Assembly (NCBI GenBank): GCA_034387635.1
Contig: JAOANU010000007.1
Coordinates: forward strand, 310,001 to 374,000
Direction: 5' to 3'
From: Rhodosporidiobolus odoratus
Taxonomy: Eukaryota; Basidiomycota; Microbotryomycetes; Sporidiobolales; Sporidiobolaceae
Length of the DNA: 64,000 nt
Position numbers and translations under genes: made by a program. Under the pieces are notes generated by a model, which made no database searches, was not told the origin of the DNA, and was given only the letters and a program-made list of their open reading frames with translations. Below, piece by piece: positions 1-10,889 of this stretch. Position 1 is the stretch's first letter, and every line of letters starts with the position of its first letter.

Positions 1-2298
1 TCTTCCTCCCTCCCGACCCTGCAAACCCAGTTCGAGGAGACAAGAACCCCACCAAGGCGCTCACCATCCCACCGCCACCCGCCGTTTCAGAAAAAGAAGA
101 AAGGTAAGGTCTCGTCGGCAACGCCTTACCGAGAGTGTACATCTCGCTAGATTTGTAGCCTCCAGAGGTGGCCCAAGTCTCAGCCATCAACCCCGCCGAA
201 CCTCCTCCTTCTTCTCCTTCATGTTCGCCCACACCTCCTCCACCAGAAGCACCACCGCCAGAGGTATAGACAAACTTGTTCTGATCTCTATGGCGTTTGA
301 TCGCCACCCCAGCACCGAGGACGAGGACCAGCGCCCCGACAAGGGAGCCTACCACCGCCCCAGCGATGAGTCCTTTCGAAGGGGTTGGGGAATCGTTCGA
401 GTCCGACTTGGAGTCGTTCTTGTCACCGTCTGAGGAGTTTGAGCCGGAGGGGTTGGATGAAGAAGGTGGGGAGGAAGCGGCCGCCCCGGGAGAGGTCCAG
501 GCAGGATCAGACGGAGACGAGGCGGGATTGTTCGATGGTGCAGAAGAATCGCCGGAGGGCAAGGCGGGAGCGGGTGCGGTAGAAGGGCTGCTAGGGTCGA
601 CGGCGGACGAAGCGGGCAGCGTGGCTGTAGGATCGGTGCCTGCTCCGCTCGTTGCGGAGGATGTTGCTGGCAGATTGGGGCTCAAGGATGCGGTAGAACC
701 CGCTTTGGGGTTGGAGATCAAGCCGGAGACGGCGTAGGAAGGGTAGTAAGCGTTGAGCCAAGTATCGTTCGATGGAGCATAGATGCTGAGAGCGGACGAT
801 AGGGGTGCGGAAGGGCCGTAACCTGATGTCGGCAACGCGAGAAGGCGCAGTATTGCAAGACGGCACGGGGTCGAGAATCAGCAGTCTTTTCGGAAGCTGA
901 GGAAGGTCAGATACGGATAGAACAGTGAGCCTCGACGTACCAAAAGCCAATACTACCGTCTCGCCGACCATCTGCGCACTCCTTCCCCAACCCACCTCTG
1001 CCTCGCTCACCGACGTCCACCGTCCTCTCTTCGTATCCAGCACGGCCGCATCTCCGTAAACCGTCTGACCGTCCGAACTCCTCCCACCCTGAATCCAGAT
1101 CTTTCCATCCCCAATGTGTACCGCTGCTGCACCTCTCCGTCCCGTAGGAAGGGAGCCTGAGCACGAGAGGGAAGACCAAGTCCCGGTGGCAACAGAGGGA
1201 GACGGCGTGAAGATGTAGATTTCGGCAAGCGATGCAGCGGAGGCTGTGCCGGAGACGGACGTGACTCCACCGACTAGGTAGATGGAAGGAAGAGCCCCCG
1301 AGGTGGAGGAAGGAACGAGCACGGCGGTCCCATCAAACATGGCCGGTGGAGCTTGACCCACCGTTTCTACCTGTCGCCAGGTCGCCTCCGCTGCGTTCGC
1401 GCTTCCATCGACCGAGAGAGGGGTGGAAAGCTCCCAGAGTTCTGCAAACGTCGTTCCACTCCCGTCTGCCCGCTGACCTCCGTAAACCCAAGCTCGAGAA
1501 AAGGTGCCGTTTGTCGCAGAGGCCGTGAAAGCCAACTCGCGTCGTTCAGGCTGCGAAGGCCATGTGGCGGCCGATTCGTAAATCCAAGCTGCTGGGGACG
1601 AATCGGTCGGGGCCGAGGCGGAGGGAAGGGACAGTAACCACGACGAATCGTTGCCTGTTTGAACGGCGAATGCTGCGTCGCCAGTCGCGTCTCCGCCAAA
1701 GAAGAGACCGTCGGACGACGAGAGAGGCAGAAAGGAAGCATATGCGGCGGTCGGGCCCGAAGGCAGGTCCTCCCAAGGAGGGTTGGCGAGATCGGTGATC
1801 GGCGAGGAGAGGGAAAGAGAGAGGGAGGAAGAGGTCGAGGGGGTCGAGGTGACGGTCTGACCGGAGACGGTGGTCTTGCCGCTCAGGACAAGGAGCACGG
1901 GAGAGGTGGAAGGTGTCAACAGGGCGGTCGATTGTGCCCATCTGCGGGAGAGAGCGTTGCATGAGCTAGAGTTCGCCTTTTTTCCCGTCAATGCGAGCTC
2001 CCAGACACGCAGCGAGCCGGATGGCGGTCACCTAGTCATCTTATCCGTCTGCCCACAAAAGCTAATGGTCCTTCAACCTGAGCCGCCGGGCGAGAAAACA
2101 AATATGGGAAAGAAGGTGCGCGACTTACCGACCGACTGAACCGTCTACACTGGCAGCCCGTGCCCCAATAATCCATCCTCCCCATCCGCCTCGCGTACCT
2201 TCAGAATGAGCTCCTATCCAGCCGGATCCACTCCCTGTCCCTCCTCCTGCCAATGCCCAGAGGGCTAACCAGGTTCGTTTGCGACCTCGGAGTCGCAT
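1..2298 (-). CDS. Kelch-repeat single-pass membrane protein (3' end outside window)
   Basis: Start ATG at 2298 opens a signal peptide (basic RLRGRKR, then TWLALWALAGG). Introns read by eye are 1942-2128 and 823-940; both give clean frame continuity. The middle exon carries Kelch-type blades: repeated YGGQR, VYLVGG-like and IWIQGGRSSDGQ stretches with paired glycines, spaced about 50 residues. After the propeller comes a Ser/Pro/Ala/Asn-rich stalk, then a transmembrane helix around 297-370 (LIAGAVVGSLVGALVLVLG) followed by a basic stop-transfer KRHRDQ and a Gly-rich cytoplasmic tail still open at base 1. The product is therefore a type I surface protein with an extracellular beta-propeller. 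Fungal proteins of this layout are often labelled galactose oxidase/Kelch-like; I see no copper-site evidence, so no enzyme activity is claimed. Confidence 0.8.
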
Positions 2299-2656
2299 CT
2301 ATCTGGTCTGCGATAGTGCTCTGAGTGACTTTGTGGGGTGTGTGTGTTTGCTGAGGCAGTTATTGAGGATGATGAGGCGAAATTGAGGAGGTTGAATGAA
2401 AGAGGAGCGGGCGGAGCACACCCGGTTACAGTGCCGGGACGGGCCGACGGGGTTCGCGCAGGAGTACTCGGTAGTTACACCAGTCGAATAAGCCACGAAA
2501 GCGGGATCGAGCAAAACGGGAAAGCCGAGCGTCGCTCTGTCAACATGAAGCCAAGATCATCATCATATGCATGCCACAAACCTCTGCTCTTTCGCTCTCG
2601 AATACACAGCCCATTTCAAACAGGAGATTTGTATGAACCCCTCGTATCAAGATCAA

Positions 2657-4438
2657 CTAGGTACTCTGTGAGCTACTCGCTCGTCTTCCTCCCCTTCCTC
2701 TTTTCCTTCACTCCCTTCCGCGTCACCTTCGTAGCTCTCTCCAGCCGACGCGTCAAAGCAGACGTCAAACCAGCGTCCTAATAGACGAGACGAGGCAAGT
2801 CAAGACGAACGAATCAGCCAGTAATCTAGCGTCGTCTTGCGAGAACAACAATTTGACAAGATGAGCAACGCACCTCTTCCTTTCCACCCTCTTCGTCGTC
2901 AGCCCCCTTCCTCCGCTCGTCTGTCCCGCTCAACTCGAACGCCAGGGGGCGGAACCATTCCCTCGACCGGCCCGACTTTGATCCCGCCTCTCCTGCAACA
3001 GCAGCAGCGTTGTCTTCCTCGCCTCCTGACCGGCGACGCTTGAGTCCGGGTATACTCAGGTTTACTGAACGATCACGAAGAGACTGTGCAGTGGTGAGGG
3101 AGATCCGCGACTGGAGGAGGGGTCGGACGAGGGGATGTTTAGCCTGCAAGCGTGGGATGGGGTGGATCAGTCTGGTAAGGAAAGAAGAGCTATTGGCTGA
3201 CTGCGATAAATGTCAACTTACCCTTCGATCCATTTCTCCTCTCTGTCCTTCCTCCATTTTCCGACTAACCTCCTCAAATTCCAGCAAAGCCGCTTCTTCC
3301 TCCTCCAGCAACCTCCTCTCTTCCTCTACGCGTTTCTCGAGTGCGGTAATCTGGGCTTGCTCTTCTTCGTAAGCATGTTCGAGGGTGACCTGTGCAGTGT
3401 CAAACGGGAAGAATGCTAAGTAGCTGCCAAGGCGGAGGAAGAACACAAGAAAGTAGCGTACGATTCGACTCATCATCTCACTCGCGCTCCTCGACAGTCC
3501 TAGATCCATCTCTCTGCCCTTTCCTTTAGCCCTACCGGTACGAAGAGCAGAAGGCAGAGGTGGGACTGGAAGGGTCGTGAGGAGGGTTTCGATCCTGCGG
3601 CAGGAGCTGGGGGTCAGTCGGGTTGGCGTAGGAAGCGGGGCGGAGGGATACGGCAAGCGTACTCGTCCGTGTATCGTGTGAGTAAGAGACTGAGGGACTG
3701 GGTTGAGCGGGAAGAGGACGAGGAGGGTAAGGCATCAAGCAGTTTTCTGTTCATTCATATTGGTTCAGGGTCAGCCAGGGGGAATCCTCAACATCAACAA
3801 GCCCGAGCACGGAAGATCGAAGATGCTCAGCGAGAGCGAAAAGAAGCCCACCTCGCCTCCCTCTCTAGTTCCCACCTGATTTCCTCCCTCGCAGTTTCGG
3901 AAAGAACCTTCCATCTCTGCTGCACCACCGACCGGGCTACGTGGCGCTCATACGGCCTGATGTTGCCCGCTGGGTCATCTTCGTCTGAGGCATCGTCTGT
4001 TCATCAGCAAGGCGTAAGCCAGTCTGTCAAAGGCAGGGGCTGAGAGAAAAAACCCGTACCGTCTGAGGAAGACGACCCCTCCTTCTCTTCATCCTCGACC
4101 TCGACCCGTTTTCTCTTCCCTCGCGCTTTCGCACTTAGCCCCTCTGCCACTTTCCCTTGCCTCGACCCGGCCAGACTAGCCTTGACCGGGACCGACTTGT
4201 TCGTCCGACTGTCGGTTTTCCGTTTGGCCGTTGCTCGTTTTGGCGGAACAGGGTCGAGGTTTTTCGGGGGAGCTCTGAGACGCTTGGCTGAGAGTGGACC
4301 TTTGAAGGTGAGGGTCGATCGGCGGGAAGAGGTGGTGGAGGAGGTTGAGCAAGTTGAGGGACGCTGTTGAATGAGTGGGGAAGGGTTAGCGAAGAAGGCA
4401 GGAGAGGAGCTGAAGTGTAAAGGTACGGGTGCAGGCAT
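2657..4438 (-). CDS. CENP-Q/Okp1-like inner kinetochore candidate
   Basis: Spliced minus-strand gene: ATG at 4438, stop TAG at 2657-2659. The N-terminus is Ser/Arg/Lys-rich with nuclear-localisation-like basic runs (KARGKRKRVE) and an acidic DEEKEGSSSSDG. The next exon has VARSVVQQRWKVLSETAREE, resembling the W-x-x-L block I associate with the CENP-Q family, followed by ETLLTTLPVPPLP and a strong coiled coil (EEEQAQITALEKRVEEERR, then EEEAALLEF). The last exons are basic and helical. Introns have GTACGG, GTACGC, GTAAGT and GTGCGT donors. CENP-Q is a CCAN subunit linking centromeric nucleosomes to the outer kinetochore; the match here is by motif order and coiled-coil layout only. Another nuclear coiled-coil protein remains possible. 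Confidence 0.4.
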
Positions 4439-4630
4439 CTTCCGGAAATTGAACCCAGCTGCGTACACGTTGGACAAGGCTGGTCGAGGCGTTCGAGCCT
4501 TGTATAAGTGAGAAGCAGGAAACGAACAAAGATTATGTTGGACTGTGACACGGCTACGACACACACTGGGTACCACCACACTCTGAACATTGGCCAAGAC
4601 TCAGTATCACTCTGTGACCCCACACCCGAG

Positions 4631-6939
4631 ATGGCCTCGCCCGCTCCCTCGTCGTCGAGTGCACCTCCTCGGGAACAACACCTCCTCACCCTCAAGGTTC
4701 TCCGAGCCACCAAACCCTCTCTGGTACACTCTCTGCCACACCAACAACCCTACCACGATGGTGCAGGCGCACATGCTTTTCAAGCTCTTCAACCTCGTTC
4801 AAACACTTGCCACACCCCCGAACAAGGTCAAGGTGGGGGTCAATCTGGCACAGGAATGCTCAGAGTACCCGCAGAGTTCGGTCAGATCTACCTAGGGTCA
4901 GCCTCTGCTCATCTCTCTCGTCCTCCTCAAACAAACCAGCTGACCCATCCTCGCCCTGCAGAGAAACCTTTTCCGCCATCCTTTCTCTATCAAACGACAC
5001 CCTCTCCCCCGCCCTCGACCCCGACCCAGCTCTACTCGCTCACTCTCCGACCCTCAAAGTAGAGATGCACACCGCCCTCTCTCCCCAAACCGGTCAAACC
5101 ACCAACAAGCACCTACTCGCTACCATCTCTTCGGCTCAACTCGCACCTGGTGACAGTCAGGAAAGTCAAGTGGCTCACGAGCTCAAAGAGCTGGGTCAGC
5201 ATGCGCTCGTCTGTACGGTGCAGTATGGTCAGGAAGTGCAGGCCGAGAATGGGGAAAAGAGGTTGATCAGTAGGAGCTACCGAAAGGTATGCCCGCTCCA
5301 GCGACCCTTCCCTCAAGCAGCTGACACTGAACCCACTCTGCAGGTCTACAAGTTTCCCTGCGCCTCTCCCCTCTCCGTCCGCACCAAAGCCCATTCTTCC
5401 GGCTCCTCGTGCCCCACCTCCGCTCTCTCCGCCGTTCAGCGATCCCTCGTCTTCCTCGAAGTGCAAGTCGTGAACCACCATCACTCCTCTCTCTTCTTCG
5501 AACGGATGCGCTTCGAACCTCTCAACCCGCCGCCTCTGCCTTCTCCGAACCCGGCCCCGGCTGAAACGCCCCCACCCCTCACGCTGGCGGACGATTTCCT
5601 CGACCCGAACGAGGGACTTTTCTCGAACAATCAGGACGCGCTCCTACCTCCAGGAGGAGTGCGGCAGTTCTTGTATGTTCTGCGACAAAGCGAGGAGGAG
5701 CGGCAGAGAGCGGTGCCTGGAGCGAATCAAGGGTTGGGACGATTGGTAAGGCGATGTATTCCCGCTCTCTGTGACGTATGTAAACTTAGCTTTCGGCACC
5801 TGCAGGACGTCATCTGGAGAACCCCTCATGGCGAGATGGGCCGTTTGCAATCCTCCACCCTTGGGCGGCGGATTCCTCCAGCGACTTCTTCAGCACCAGC
5901 CGTGCCGCCATTCGTCGGTGGCGCCTCACCTGCTCTCCCACCACTCCCCCCTCGATCGCCCCCGCAGCCTGCGCCGTACCGTATTTCCTTCTCAATAGAC
6001 GAACCTGCTGTGGCATCCTCGACCCCGACCATGGAACCCAGATTACCCAGCGCTGAGGGGCTTGACTTCGACTTCACGGTTGATGACCTACCGATGGGTC
6101 GGGCTGTTCGGGTTGATGAACCGTTCGAGGTCGCCTTTCGCGTTGCCGTTTCTGTCCTCCCGTCACTCCAACACTCGCAGCCGGGTCAAGCTAAGACTCG
6201 GAAACGCCGTCGGGTACGACTTGTAGCGCAACATATCTTTCCCGCCCCTCTTGAGACCACCACAGCCGCTGTCCTGCCCCCAGCCAATCAGCAGGGCCAT
6301 CCACTTACCCTGCCCGCGGGTGCCTTTCACCCTCCTTCCTCCGCGGTCCTTTTGCCTCCAACCGACGCAACGTCGCAACAACGCCATCCCGCGTTTCCTG
6401 CCGCTCATACAGCTGCTCAGCCAAGTCTAGACGGTATCCTCCTGCCCGCCCCCTTCTTCCCCTCCCCTCTTGCATCGCCATCCATCTCACAGCTACACCT
6501 CAATCCACCACCTTCTCGTCTAGATGCGCCTGCACCTCTACCTCCACCGTCAGCTCACCCACCTGGCGAGTTTGCGTCCCTCCCGATCGCGGACTCGAGT
6601 ATCGTTCGCCTCGGTTCAGGGATTGTAGATCTAGGGTGGGTCACACTCGTAGATCCTGCCGCCGGAGCCGATCTCGACGCTCCACAGGTTCAAGACAGGG
6701 TTGAAGCAAGCGAGGCCGTAAAAGGACGTATGCGATTCCTCGCTTTACCTGGTTCGGCAGGCCTTGGGAAAGTTGGAGGTGTGAGGTTGTTGTTGCTTGA
6801 TGTGGAGGATGAGGGAGGTGAGCCGGAGGTGCGGGAGCAAAAGGAGGGGCAGCAGGAGCAAGAGGGGCTTGGAGGGTTGAGAGAGGCTAGGGTTGTGGGG
6901 GAGTGGGGGGTTGTGGCTGAGGTTTGGGTTGAGGAGTGA
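4631..6939 (+). CDS. TRAPP complex subunit 13 homologue (TRAPPC13)
   Basis: Four exons: 4631-4896, 4962-5286, 5344-5745, 5806-6939, about 708 codons. Family landmarks appear in order: LLTLKVLRATKPSL near the start, FGQIYLG/ETFSAILSLSND across intron 1, HELKELGQHALVCTVQY, then RKVYKFPC and PLSVRTKAHSS across intron 2, SLVFLEVQVVN, and DVIWRTPHGEMGRLQ after intron 3. These match TRAPPC13 (DUF974), which human cells use in TRAPPIII for ER-Golgi and autophagy traffic. It is longer than the roughly 420-residue animal protein; the extra length is Pro/Ala-rich linkers in the C-terminal half and a Glu-rich tail. Introns are 57-65 nt. The start was chosen because the first conserved block follows within 25 codons. 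Confidence 0.9.
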
Positions 6940-7440
6940 GGGAAGAAGGGAGGGAGCGAGGGTGCAGGGGACTGTGGGGCTGTGGGGCTGGTTCATGCGG
7001 AATGCTACTTGGAGAGGACCTTGGGCGGCTTGGTGGACGCGAGAAAGCAGGGGACGAGTTGAGTTGAGAAGGTCAAACGGAGCACTTCGCTTTCTCCTGC
7101 GCATACTGCTGGGCTTCCTCATCTCAGGCTACCCCACACGGTCGTGCTCATACTCTCTTTCGACACCTCGAGCTCTGTGGACATCCCTCGCCAAGCAGAA
7201 ATGCCGTCCCTCGGCCTACTTGGGTTTTCCTCCGTTCAGCTAGCTTTTCTCGCCGCTCAAGCCCCTCCCTCCTCTGCCATCTCCGCTCTGAGCCCCATAT
7301 ACTAGCATCTTCTCCTGACTAGCCTTGGGCTAGTTAGCCGGCAGCTCGGGTGCCGCCCGCTCGGTGTCTGGGAGTTCCAACCTCGCTTCCTTCCTTTCTT
7401 CTTTCCTGTCTTCACCTCAGCGACTTTCAACGCCTCAGCA
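6940..7440. other. Intergenic gap with promoter of the SDR gene
   Basis: About 500 bases between the TRAPPC13 stop and the SDR start. The last 150 bases are pyrimidine-rich (CTTCCTTTCTTC), as in many 5' leaders here. An AT-richer patch (catatactagc) lies near 7298. No open frame with coding features was found. Confidence 0.4.
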
Positions 7441-9105
7441 TGTCCTCAGCAGATTCAGCTCCCGTCGCTGGAGGAGACGATGGTATCCGCGGTGTGCGCA
7501 TAAAGATTATGGCCTTCCTTCTTACGACTCCTCTCGCTGACCTACTCCCCTTTGCTTCCCCTTCCCTCGACCCACAGATCATTGAGCGCGAAATGGCCAC
7601 TCTCCGACTCTCCTACGGCTCCGAAGCCCTCCCTATCTCGACCTCGCAAGCCCTGAAAGATTGCGAAGCCGGCGCCCTGCAAAACAAAGTCGTCCTCGTC
7701 ACTGGAGGAAGTAAAGGATTCGGGAGGGAGTATGCTGTTAGAGCGGCGGGGTTCGGGGCCAAGGTGGTTATTGGGGCGAGAGGGGCGGAGGGGGTTGAGG
7801 AGGTGGTGAAGGAGATTCGGAAGGCCGGGGGGTAGGTTGCCGGGCGTTTTCGCTTTCGCTTTCTTCCTTTGACAGGATTGCCGTTTGCGATCATTCGTCA
7901 TTACACCTTGACTGACCGTAGCTTGATGTCCGCAGACAGGCTACGGGTCTCTCGACTGACGTCTCGTTGTGGGAAGCTCAGCTTGCACTCTTTGTGCGTC
8001 TTCCTGCATACGCCGCGTTTCCAGACTCTGTCAGTACTTCCCCGGTTCCGGCTGAATACCCCTGAGGTCTACGTTTTTCAGAAGCATGGCCTCGAGACGT
8101 ATGGATCGATCGATGTCGTCGTCGCCAATGCTGGCATCTTTGAGGGTGGCCTGCTTCTCGAGGACAAAGTCACTGAGAATGGGATACTTGCAGTGAGTCG
8201 CGTGGCCTTCCTTCCTCTGGTCTGAAGTCTACTGATCTTAAACATTGCGGGCAGAAACCTGACGTCTCGACTATTGAGATCAACGTCCTCGGCAGCATTT
8301 ACAGTTCGTCTCTTGCGCCTTTTCATGATCCTTCCGTCCCGGCCCGGCTTCTGACCGACCGGACCACAGCCTCCAAGCTAGCCTTCCACTACCTTTCTCA
8401 ACACTCAACCCACTCTCACAAAGCCCTGATTATACTCGGCAGTCTGACCTCCTACATCCCTTCGCCCGGCTGTCCGCTATACGTCACGAGTAAGCATGCC
8501 TTACTGGGATTGCAGCGGAGTCTGGCGTTAGAATCGGAGGGAAAGGGGATTAGGTGCGCCACGCCCTCTGAAAGCCCTGCTTTTCAGCTGTACTCACGAG
8601 TCGGGGCCCCCCTCTTTCGCGCCGTCGTGGTCTCATAAACATCGCCATACTTCTCGACAACCCATGTCGGTTGGGCTTGCGAGTTCACAGCGTAACCTTT
8701 GTTGCCTCAGCCCCCGTCCCAACCGAAATCTTCGGTCCTCTGCTCTCCATGATCAAAGTCCGTTCCATCCCTGCCCCCTCTCCCTTTCTACCTGCTCCCC
8801 CTTGTCCCCTCCTTCCCGCTCACCCCGTCCCCCCCTCGACACCACGCACTAACCCTCCCTTCCCCTCCCGTCCATTTCTTTCTCTTTCCCAGACTCTCCC
8901 TCACGGCGAAATGGCCGATACAGTCAATGCCATGCTGTCCGCTTCTTCCACGGTTGGGTTGGGAGGAAAAGTGTATGCGACGGATACTGAGGGATTGTTT
9001 TTGTTACCGTTTAGGAAGGCTTTACCTGGAGCTGGAGCTGGAAAAAAGAAGCGGGGAAAGAGGGGGAAGGGAGGCGAGGGGGGAATGAGGCGGAAGATTG
9101 ACTAA
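7441..9105 (+). CDS. Short-chain dehydrogenase/reductase (classical SDR)
   Basis: Multi-exon gene from ATG 7441 to TAA 9103-9105. The Rossmann dinucleotide motif TGGSKGFG follows KVVLV, the NAG motif is in DVVVANAGIF, and the catalytic Ser-Tyr-Lys set is in LGSLTSYIPSPG and LYVTSKHALLG (YxxxK). Successive exons read QATGLSTDVSLWEAQ, KHGLETYGSIDVVV, KPDVSTIEINVLGSIY, SKLAFHYLSQHS. The C-terminus ends in a Lys/Arg/Gly-rich tail (GKKKRGKRGKGG). The motifs support an NAD(P)-dependent oxidoreductase; the layout with NAG near mid-protein resembles 15-hydroxyprostaglandin dehydrogenase-like SDRs, but substrate cannot be read. Intron 1 (about 7493-7578) has an unusual GTGCGC donor; because the frame stays open, read-through is an alternative. 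Confidence 0.85.
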
Positions 9106-9320
9106 TGGTAGAGCTAGCGGCTCGCTTGCAAGGTTAGTATTCGGCGTCGAGTATGTAGGTAGGTCATGCAAAAAGCGAGTTCGTATCCTGCCATGCCGGC
9201 AAGAGAACCTTGGGCTGCTGCTGCTGCTGACAACTCTGAGCGTTTGGACGTATCACTCTGACGGGTCTCCTGCGCGCGTGAGCGACACGAGAAACGAGTT
9301 TCCCGACTTGTCTACTCCTA

Positions 9321-10507
9321 CTACTCCTTAACCGCCCTAAACCTCAACCTAACATACATGACCATCCATTCCTCCCGTCCTCCTCCAAGATCATGCTTCA
9401 TATCCACTTCAAGTCTCCTACAAACCTCGTCGATGACGCTTTCTCGTTTAGAAGGGGTTTGAAGAGGGAGCGCGTCGAGGAAAGAAAATGCAAAGGTTTC
9501 GAGCCAGCCTCGGAGGCCGGTAGCGAGGGGGGTGGGGCGGGGGATGAGCTCTGTGCACGATCGTATGTGTTGGGTATGGAGGAGACCAAGGCGGCGAGAA
9601 GGTGCAAAACGATTAGCGGGAATGCCAGGTAAGTCGGATCCGGAAGAAGAGAAGCGGGTGAGTAGAAGACGTGGAAACGAGACGAGGCGTGCCGGAACGC
9701 GGACGTACCACAGTATTCGACTTTGAACCCTGCCCCGTTTAGTAGCGCGGTATAGACTTCGGGGGTGGGGAAGAACCAGGGATCGATTTCAGAGAGGTTC
9801 TTGACGCCGTGCTCTGCTAGGACTGTGTGAAGCATGCTTCGGACCCCGACCATGTTGAGTGCGCCGCCCATCTGGGGTTGGGAGCGGAAAGAATGAGTCA
9901 GGAGATTGGATTCGAGACCCAGCGGGACGTACCTCGCCCACGAACCTCCCACCTCTTTTCAACACCTTGTGCACTCCCTTGACCACCCTCCCGGGATCCT
10001 TATTCATCCAATGCAAGGCTGCATTCGAGAACACGGCATCATAGCCACCTTGCCTCGCTCCGGGCCAGACGTCCAATTCATGCCCGTCCCACTCGACCCA
10101 GCTGATTTGCTGCTTGTCCTCTTCTGAGCCGGAGGTAGTGGAGGTGGTGTTGGCGCGGGCGTTCGAGAGGAGATCGGCGGAAGAGTCGAGTCCGACGATG
10201 GAGCCGGAGGGGAGGACGGTAGGGAGGAGGGAGGAGAGGGTCAGGTCGCCCGAGCCGCAGCCTAGGTCGAGGATGTGTTCCTTCTCGGTGCACAAGGTAT
10301 GTCAGCGGTTTACGGTGGATCCGGAGGGAGGAAGGAAAAGGGTCAGAAAGAGAGACAGCATACACCGGTTTGGAGAGCCAGAAGATCGACGACGGGCGAG
10401 GTGTATTGTTGGCTGTAGACAAAGTTGGCATTGGTGTTGTAGGTTGTGCTAGACCAGTTGTCCTTGTCCTTGTCCTTGTCCTTGTCCTTGTCTTGTGGGG
10501 TGGCCAT
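9321..10507 (-). CDS. Class I SAM-dependent methyltransferase (trans-aconitate/UbiE-like)
   Basis: Exons read as 10507-10364, 10283-9933, 9871-9709, 9550-9321. Exon 1 encodes MATPQ followed by a Lys-Asp dipeptide run and then STTYNTNANFVYSQQYTSPV. Across intron 1 the SAM-binding motif I is LQTG/KEHILDLGCGSGDLTL; motif II follows as IVGLDSS, then DAVFSNAALHWM and VLKRGGRFVGE. The last exon gives the usual methyltransferase tail with GLRGWLETFAFSFLDALP and EEWMVMYVRLRF. The order fits small-molecule methyltransferases such as trans-aconitate 2-methyltransferase. The acceptor of intron 1 is CGAG rather than CAG. The gene is transcribed away from NUP85 across a gap of about 380 bases. Substrate unknown. 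Confidence 0.85.
10456..10491. repeat. Hexanucleotide tandem repeat encoding a Lys-Asp run
   Basis: About five and a half copies of CCTTGT on the plus strand, read in the minus-strand methyltransferase as alternating Lys-Asp codons near its N-terminus. Such in-frame repeats are length-variable; this one sits in a disordered leader before the catalytic fold. Confidence 0.8.
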
Positions 10508-10889
10508 GGCAGCGCCCGCAAGGTGAGGCCGGTGAGGTCTCGGGAGGTGGGGGCGCCAGAGGTCAAGGGTAGGGGAATCGACAGCAGGAAGCGGACGGAG
10601 AAGCAGTTGTACGAGTCAACAAGTCAGCTATTCAAGGATTCAGATAGAAGCGAAGTCAAGCGGACATTTCGGAGGAGCGGGCGATCCGGACGGAGGGGAG
10701 TAAGAGACGCCCAGACCAGCGAGTAAGTGACTGCGGCAGCAAGGTGTTTGAAAGCTAGCGATCTCAGCATGACGACAAAGGTCACAAAGGCAAGGACAAG
10801 GTCGAGCGAGGTTTGATGAAGCACTGTGACCTCGAACACCCGCTCGTACAGCTGCGAATATTTCAGCCCAGGCCAGGCCAGCTCTAGAA
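10508..10889. promoter_or_regulatory. Divergent promoter between methyltransferase and NUP85
   Basis: About 380 bases separate two oppositely directed start codons, so the interval must hold both core promoters and 5' leaders. Short open frames exist but look like background. No clear TATA element was seen. Confidence 0.5.

Noticed and set aside
297..737. Glu/Gly/Ala-rich plus-strand frame at the left edge
   Set aside because: It is antisense to the Ser/Pro stalk and transmembrane segment of the Kelch protein, whose frame is continuous through splice sites.
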